This document shows, piece by piece, positions 45,136 to 64,000 of a DNA stretch of 64,000 bases. The stretch is from contig CM054153.1 in NCBI GenBank assembly GCA_028751875.1, positions 22,045,730-22,109,729 of the forward strand, given 5' to 3'. Position numbers and translations under genes: made by a program. Source of the DNA: Rapana venosa. Taxonomy: Eukaryota > Mollusca > Gastropoda > Neogastropoda > Muricidae. The notes under the pieces were generated by a model. The model saw only the letters and a list, made by a program, of their open reading frames with translations, ran no database searches and was not told where the DNA came from. Positions within the stretch are counted from its first letter, which is position 1, and each line of letters opens with the position of its first letter.

Positions 45136-45165
45136 TGTTGAATTGGCAACAACATGTTGGGGTAA

Positions 45166-57939
<12,774 letters not shown>

Positions 57940-57976
57940 AGTGATTTTAAGGAGCTCCTTAACACACGTTTTTCAT

Positions 57977-57983
57977 TTTTATA
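57977..57983 (-). promoter_or_regulatory. TATA box of gene B
   Basis: GGTATAAAAA on the minus strand, 38-44 bases upstream of the ATG, with the same GGTATAAAA core as gene A. Confidence 0.65.
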
Positions 57984-58213
57984 CCTCCCAGGTAACATGT
58001 AAGACAGCTGCAAACTCATTTTTAGGGGTGGGTGGGTGGGTCCTTTTTTTGTTTTTTGTTTGGCATTTTTTTGGTGCTTTACATTGGAAATGTAGGTTTG
58101 TAGTACATACGTGATAGTGGATTTGAAAGGTGCTTGGACACATGGTGCACTTTTGTTTCTGACCAAAACTGGAAAGAACTGGAAGCAGTTAAGGAGCTGT
58201 GCCGTGAGTAAGC

Positions 58214-58216
<3 letters not shown>

Positions 58217-58257
<41 letters not shown>
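58217..58257. repeat. (GT)n microsatellite
   Basis: GT array beside the SINE-1 copy that follows. Confidence 0.9.
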
Positions 58258-58258
<1 letters not shown>

Positions 58259-58283
58259 ATGGGTGTGTTTTGTCTATCTATTT

Positions 58284-58616
58284 ATTCATTTATTCTTTTA
58301 TTTCGAGAACAAAGGAATAGCACTCATTTTTGTTTCCATCCAGTCCCCATGTGTATGCTGTTTTGTAAATAGTCATCCGTGCCATCAACACAAAATGGCC
58401 TACTCTTCTGAAAAGCAGAACAGGTTTTAACATGTGAGATAGATGTTCTGCTTGTGTTTGCACACAGGACCTTGGTTTATAGTCTCACCTGAAGGACTTT
58501 TGGGGGGAGTGGAGTTGGCACCAATGTTAACTCCAGAGGAAAAATCCTCTTGAACTGGAATCGAAATCAGGTCAGCAGATCATGAGCGCATCATGCTAAT
58601 CACCAGGCTATCTTGC
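58284..58616 (-). mobile_element. SINE-1, near full-length
   Basis: 3' end (TTATTTCGAGAACAAAGGAA) through the core GTCTCACCTGAAGGACTTTT to the head complement (CACCAGGCTATCTTG). Confidence 0.85.
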
Positions 58617-58979
58617 GCGTGTGTGTGCATGTGTGGTGTCGCAGTGTGTGTATGTTTTAGAAAACAAAGTATGTAAACCAGGACAAAGACATGAGTCTGA
58701 TAGCATTATACAAGAGCATAAACAGTGATGCACTTTGTCCTTTAAAAAAATAGGACAAAGAGATAACTCTTTATAACATTTCTGTCTGGCCCATGCCAAA
58801 AGCTTTGTCAGTTATTGATGTTCTTAGAGTGCCAAGTCACCATTAAAACAGAGCACGCAAGAGAAAAAAAGCGAATATGATTCCTAATATGAATGTTTCT
58901 ATTGATGGTAAAATGATAAGCACAGAACTTCTTTACACCATGTCCACCACCACCCCCTCCCCCTAAAAAAGTCTCAGAA

Positions 58980-59095
58980 CCCCAACTCTCCCCCCCCCCC
59001 CCCCCCCCCCCACTAGTCTAGACAAATATGACATGAACAATTTAAATAAGAAAAAGGCACAAATTTACTAACTTTTCTTCTATGTTCCCTACCAT

Positions 59096-59136
<41 letters not shown>

Positions 59137-59320
59137 GGGGGGGGACTGCCCATTTGGTCAATTCAGTTGCACAAATACAATTTAATCTGAAATAAATTTG
59201 TAAAGAAATTAATTTATGAAAAAAAAAATTCAGACAAAAAGGCAGTAAGTAGAAAAGCCTTTGGGTGGGTGGGGAGTGGGGCACAGGTTGGTTGTTTATG
59301 TGGGATCAAATACTTATAAG
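58980..59320. other. Poly-C, (GA)n and noncoding sequence
   Basis: Poly-C at about 58990-59011 and GA at 59099-59133. I see no gene between gene B's promoter and the gluconokinase 3' end other than SINEs and this noncoding DNA. Confidence 0.7.
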
Positions 59321-59689
59321 AGTCTTAAATAAAGACAGTTGACCTCTGCAGCGTATTGGTTAGATAATGAGGTCTCTCTGCACTGGTCAAGGTTATGTTT
59401 AAATATTGAGGTTTCTCTGTACTGATCAAGGTTATGCCTCTGTGCAAACTGATAACCCAACTGGCAAAGTACATCCACATCTATATTCAGCTTTCATATT
59501 GCTTCCCTACGTAAATGCTTGCATGCAGGTGTTCTCATGCATATGTGCACACACACAAACTCACGTACGCACGCAAACGCACACAAATCACACACACAGA
59601 TATGTAAATCACTTTTTTAGTGGAACGGTGGTCCAAAGGTACTGCCTAGAGAATGCATCTGTGTTCCCTATTTGATCCAAAGATTTTTA

Positions 59690-59990
59690 TTGGTAGTCTG
59701 GGTGCTAGTCTTTCAGATAAGATAATCAACTGAGGTCCCATGTGCAACATGCATCAAGTACATGACAAAAGATCCCATGGAACAAGAGAGTTATCCATGG
59801 ATAAATTCTGTAGAAAAAACCCACTCTCATAGGGAGACAAATACACATCCAGACAGGAAATTTAACAAAAAGAAGTTTTTTTCAAAAAAAGGTGGCCCTA
59901 CACTTAAGGCAACGACTCTCTCCAGGGAGAGCAGCCTGAATTCCACAGAAATTTGTTGAGACTGAAATAGTATACAATACAATTCTATGA
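59690..59990 (+). mobile_element. SINE-4 copy
   Basis: GTCTGGGTGCTAGTCTTTCAG, a diverged core, and the conserved CTCTCCAGGGAGAGCAGCC, matching 40768-41030. The hairpin's first arm is absent. Confidence 0.8.
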
Positions 59991-60199
59991 AGTGAAAATC
60001 TATCTCACAAAGGCTACATTAGCGGGACATAATTGAAGGTGGGGTTCAGTTAAGCATGCAAGGATTATTTCCCTTCATACATTTCCTTTGTACACTTCCA
60101 CCTCACATTCCCAGTGGAGAGTGAGATTTTCAAACTTAGAAATCTGGCTGACAGTGTTTTCCTATTTTCATTTGACTTAAAAATATATAGAATGTTTGG

Positions 60200-60253
60200 T
60201 GTGTGTGTGTGTGTGTGTGTACGTGTGTGTGCACACACATTTGTGAGAGAGAG

Positions 60254-60284
<31 letters not shown>

Positions 60285-60290
60285 ACCTAT
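60200..60290. repeat. (GT)n/(GA)n microsatellites
   Basis: Two GT arrays with a short GA array between. Confidence 0.9.
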
Positions 60291-60419
60291 AACAGCCTAA
60301 GAGATAAACTACGGACAAGTGTGTGTGCGTGCATGTGTGGGTGTAGTATGTACTCAATGCATGCTAAGTGCAGGAACTGTAGTCACACTGGAGTCTTGTA
60401 TTCAGATAAGTACACATAA

Positions 60420-61430
60420 AAACTTAAATAATGATGATAGAAATGCTAGTTTGCTCCATATATACAAACAAAATAAAGCACACAAAAACACACATACAAA
60501 CACACACACAAATGATCCCACAGAAAAGCCAACAAAAACCCTCCATGATGGATTGGTGTGGGCAGAACCAAAGTCCAGATAACAACATTTTTTGTTTGTT
60601 TGTATTTTTATTTAAAAGAACACAACAGTTCATTCATAACAGATATCATTATTCAAACATATAAAACCTGATAATAACAGTTAATGTCATTCAAACATAT
60701 ATAAATCCTGATTAACTACATTTCATATAAGAATCAGTGAATTAAAATCCAAATAATGTATCACACAATCTGAATAGTCAATAGGACAATCTTGGCATAA
60801 AATTCAGAACAATTACACACATAAAATATGGCATTAAGATGAATGGGCTTACAATAGATTCCAAGTTGATCAAACTCAATGCAGTCAGTTGGTAAGACCA
60901 CTTTCTATATTTTAAAATCAGCATCTTGGTCAATTCTGACACTTCTCAGTTCTTTCTTTTGCACGACTAGAACCATCTTACAGTTAACTTCATCTGCTGT
61001 GATTGAGTCAAGCTGGGAGCATTTTCACTTTCCTAGACCAGCCAGTCATGAAAATCAGACAATATAGAACTTTGCAAACTATATTTTCTTGGGGTCATGA
61101 TGATAGCCTAGTCTAAATATTAACAATTCTGTTCCTCTCCAACCCAAGAGATCTGAGAAATGTCCACCCTTTAAGCACTTCAGGCACTATTGGACTTCAA
61201 ATATGTAGCTTTCAGATTGATAGCCCATAGTTGATCTCAAGCTCAGTAGACATTTTCAGTAGCCAAGATGCTTCTATGGCTGATATCATTAAAAAAATTA
61301 TAATCACCTTAGCAGTTGGTAGACTTTTAAAGTTTGGTGTTTAAGTTGTTTGTTATAGCTGTTTTCATTTTTTTTTGGGGGGGGGGGGTTCTTATATCCC
61401 CTTTGTGAAAAGATATTAAATGAAAGATTA
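60420..61430. other. Noncoding sequence, no gene seen
   Basis: AT-rich, with repeated TTCAAACATATA motifs near 60650-60700. No supported exon, RNA gene or classified repeat. Confidence 0.5.
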
Positions 61431-61431
61431 A

Positions 61432-61437
61432 TTTATT
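61432..61437 (-). terminator. Candidate poly(A) signal of gluconokinase
   Basis: AATAAA on the minus strand about 330 bases past the stop codon, so the 91-codon frame at 61447-61722 would fall within the 3' UTR. Confidence 0.4.
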
Positions 61438-61767
61438 CGTTCACTCTCAGTAGTACGCTACAACAATTACAAGATTTTGCATTTTTTTCATCAACTTTTG
61501 CATTTTTTTTCTCTGCATCAAAATAGGGACTAGTAACAGGTTAAAAAAAAAAAGGCACCAAGTTATATACAACCATGACTCAGTATTGTTTGAGTTTGGA
61601 GTTAGCCATCTGTTCAAGGCCATGTCAATATCACACTTAAAAAACCCAACAAAGTACATTATCAATGTAATGATACTATAAAACGTAGCACCAAGATTTT
61701 CATACAATGACATCAGCATCAATGTTCCAATTCTGCCCTTCCATACACTGCGCTATTGGTCTCCTTT

Positions 61768-62497
61768 TCACAACCTTTGGGCAATAGTTTCCACAATGTC
61801 CTTCACAGTGTTATCAACATCCACATTCAAACAATTCTCATCTTCTTCAGGCTCTTCCAACGTCTCTAACTGCGAGGCTAAAAGACCAGGGGGCATGAAG
61901 TGGCCTTTCCGCGCATGAAGTCTGGCTTCCAGAATTTTCTGTGATCCTTTCAGATAACGAAAAGTATCTGTAATGATGGTGGTATAACGGATGACGATGG
62001 CTGGCACTTGTTCCCTGTGTTGTCTCTATGTGTCTGGTTGGAAATGTTTCCTGAGCGTAGAATGTCTCTGTAGAGCCGTTTTAGGGCTGAGCAGGTCAAG
62101 ACTGCAGACTGCTTTTTTTCCTGCACACTGACAATCCAAAGCCATGGGAATTTTATTTTAGAGAGAGCAAAATATCAGTTTGGTTCGAAGTTTCCAAGTT
62201 ACAGGATTTACATGCAAAAGTAGCCTTTTCCTTTTATGTGAAATAAGGGAAACTCTGAAATGAAAATACAAATAAGATGCATTATGCAAATACCTATGCT
62301 TCTCTTTATCTTTTTTCCCCCTCTCAAATTGTTTTTTGTTTTGCTTTTCTGGTATAACAAAACTAAAAAAAGAAACCACCACTGAAACATACTGCCTGAA
62401 AAACAAAATAAATCCACAAAAAAATATGAAAAACACAGAAAAGATGAATATCAGTTCAATAAAACATTAAAACACACACACAGACACACACATTATA

Positions 62498-62532
<35 letters not shown>

Positions 62533-62888
62533 CATAATAATAAATAAGAGAGAGAGAGAGAGAGAGAAGACAAACAATATATAACGATAACGATACATTT
62601 ACACACACGCACATAATATGTGTTTGTGTGTGTGTGTGTGTTCTTCCTCACTTTTGGTGCCAAACCATCCTTCCAGTATCACACCCCCAATATGAGATAA
62701 ATATTGTGACCATAATGAAAAATGTAAAAGCTAAAGCGTATGCATGGCAGCTTTCAGTGACTGAATGAACAGAGACGGTAGTAAAGCGGCAAGTAAAGGA
62801 GAGACATATATTAATCCTTCCTTGATGCTAATTACCCATAAGCTTCTCCTAATCCAGATCAACTACTTAAGTAACACACACACAGAGG

Positions 62889-62966
<78 letters not shown>

Positions 62967-63339
62967 TGATACAAGACAAAAGTTTTTTTAAAAAATACCA
63001 AGCCAGAAAGGGAGATATTTCTTAAATTCTTTGCTGGTGCTTGACACTGTGTGTGTGAGTGTTTGTGTGTGTGTGTGTTTTGTAGTTGTGTATGTTTTGT
63101 GGTTGTGTGTGTATGTGTGTGCATGTGCACATGCATGCTTGCATATGTGAGTACATGCATGTGTGTGCACAGACATGTGTGTGCATGTATGCATGTGTGC
63201 ATGTTCTGTGTCCACAAGCAACGGGCCCCTAAAGTCCATACAAACTTAATATATTATCTTTCACAAAGAAAGATGTAGAGAGCATCAGTCAGTACCTGCA
63301 GATGTAATTGTAAATGGAGAGCAGCCAGGGAAACCTGTC
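61768..63339 (-). CDS. IDNK: Gluconokinase, 3' exons (5' end off the right edge), with a frame break
   Basis: Gluconokinase phosphorylates D-gluconate to 6-phosphogluconate, feeding the pentose phosphate pathway. Exon 63296-63339 encodes DRFPWLLSIYNYIC with consensus splice sites. It joins in phase to 62127 downward, which encodes QSAVLTCSALKRLYRDILRSG, the conserved CSALK segment of the family. Residues TDTFRYLKGSQKILEARL, then GHFMPPGLLASQLETLEEPE, and the stop at 61768-61770 match the family C-terminus. From 62127 to the stop is not a multiple of three after completing the first codon: the CSALK frame and the GHFMPP frame differ by one base, with the break between about 62030 and 61960. 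This is either an indel error, an unusual tiny intron, or a pseudogene. The P-loop exons are not in the window. Confidence 0.88.
62466..62640. repeat. (CA)n, (AT)n, (GA)n and (GT)n microsatellites
   Basis: Four short arrays in the gluconokinase intron, including AT at about 62508-62532. Confidence 0.9.
62889..62965. repeat. (CT)n(CA)n microsatellite
   Basis: CT array followed by a short CA run, in the same gluconokinase intron. Confidence 0.95.
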
Positions 63340-63794
63340 CTGTTGGCAAAAAAAGGCAAAAATGTCAGAATAATATTACTGAAATAATTCAGGTATTGTG
63401 ACTCATGATGCGTTTATGCAAATGACTCATTTTACCAATTCTCAAATTATTTTGCATTAGAGGTCCAATGATTATTTACAGGATCATTTTACATAGTTAA
63501 ACTCAATGTTGGTACTCAGTGTGGGAAAACCTAGACACAACGTTTATGTCTATGCATGAACAGATAGGGAACACCAGAAGAACTGACAAAACAAGACAGG
63601 ATCTTACAAATACTTAAAAAATCCCCCCCCCCTCCCTCCCTGTCTGCTTGTGTGTCTCCCAACCCCCAGTGCCTCTCTCTCTTCCTCTTGATATCTGGTA
63701 AAAAACATATGGAACGTATTATATAAATATATATATGTGCAAAATGTTACAGATAAAAGTATTTTGGAACCAGATTTTTTTTTTTTTTTTTGCT

Positions 63795-63950
63795 TTAAAT
63801 TCTTTTCTTTTGAGGATAAGCATTCATGTACTTTGTTACGTTTGGTCCCCTTGTGCATATGGTTTTGTAAATTTTGTCATCCATTTCCATCGACACGCAA
63901 GGCCCTTCTCATCCAAATGGCAGAACAGGTTTTAACATATGTACAAGAAG
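63795..63950 (-). mobile_element. SINE-1 fragment
   Basis: 3' end (TTTTGAGGATAAGCATTCATG) and body (TTTTGTAAATTTTGTCATCC), truncated before the core. Confidence 0.75.
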
Positions 63951-64000
63951 TTTGTGTATTCAAAATGCATTACAGAAATACTTTCTTTTTTTCAAACATG

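Noticed and set aside
61447..61722. 91-codon hydrophobic frame as a membrane protein gene
   Set aside because: It lies just 3' of the gluconokinase stop, is AT-driven, and has no splice or family support; it is probably 3' UTR.

Overview
This is eukaryotic, intron-rich, AT-leaning and very repeat-dense animal DNA. The orthology of the genes, the many tRNA-headed SINEs, the non-LTR retrotransposon fragments and the long homopolymer and dinucleotide arrays suggest a lophotrochozoan, most likely a marine gastropod mollusc. That placement is inference; the window contains no species marker.

I can support four protein-coding loci. (1) A ubiquilin gene on the minus strand, 1600-23179: eight exons from the ATG through the UBL and first STI1 region. 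Its 3' half, including the UBA domain, lies off the left edge. (2) Gene A on the plus strand, 35425-42345: a complete seven-exon gene for a 307-residue secreted protein with an HExxH zinc-peptidase motif. (3) Gene B on the minus strand, 45166-57939: a paralogue of gene A in convergent (tail-to-tail) orientation. Exons 1, 2, 4, 5 and 6 have exactly the same lengths as in gene A, but I cannot find an exon 3, and without it the reading frame breaks. (4) The 3' end of a gluconokinase gene on the minus strand, 61768-63339. Its P-loop exons lie off the right edge, and the last visible exon carries an apparent frame break.

Mobile DNA fills most of the rest. A 2.65-kb piggyBac element with matching 13-bp terminal inverted repeats and TTAA on both sides (16911-19569) sits in ubiquilin intron 2; its transposase has several frameshifts. 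There are decayed non-LTR retrotransposons of several types: jockey/CR1-like, RTE-like, L1-like, and an RNase H-bearing type. At least four SINE families recur on both strands, and some are composites that share modules. A 1.5-kb element with inverted ends lies in ubiquilin intron 6.

Layout: 1-1.5 kb LINE remnants; 1.6-23.2 kb ubiquilin with TE-filled introns; 23.3-35 kb intergenic, with a nested SINE/RTE/L1 block and large microsatellites; 35.4-42.3 kb gene A, with a minisatellite starting just after its third exon; 42.4-45.1 kb spacer with a possible unassigned 5' exon region; 45.2-57.9 kb gene B with LINEs in its introns; 58-61.4 kb SINEs and noncoding DNA; 61.4-64 kb gluconokinase. The ubiquilin and gluconokinase genes look like housekeeping neighbours. 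The A/B pair is the least conventional content and the best candidate for something undescribed.
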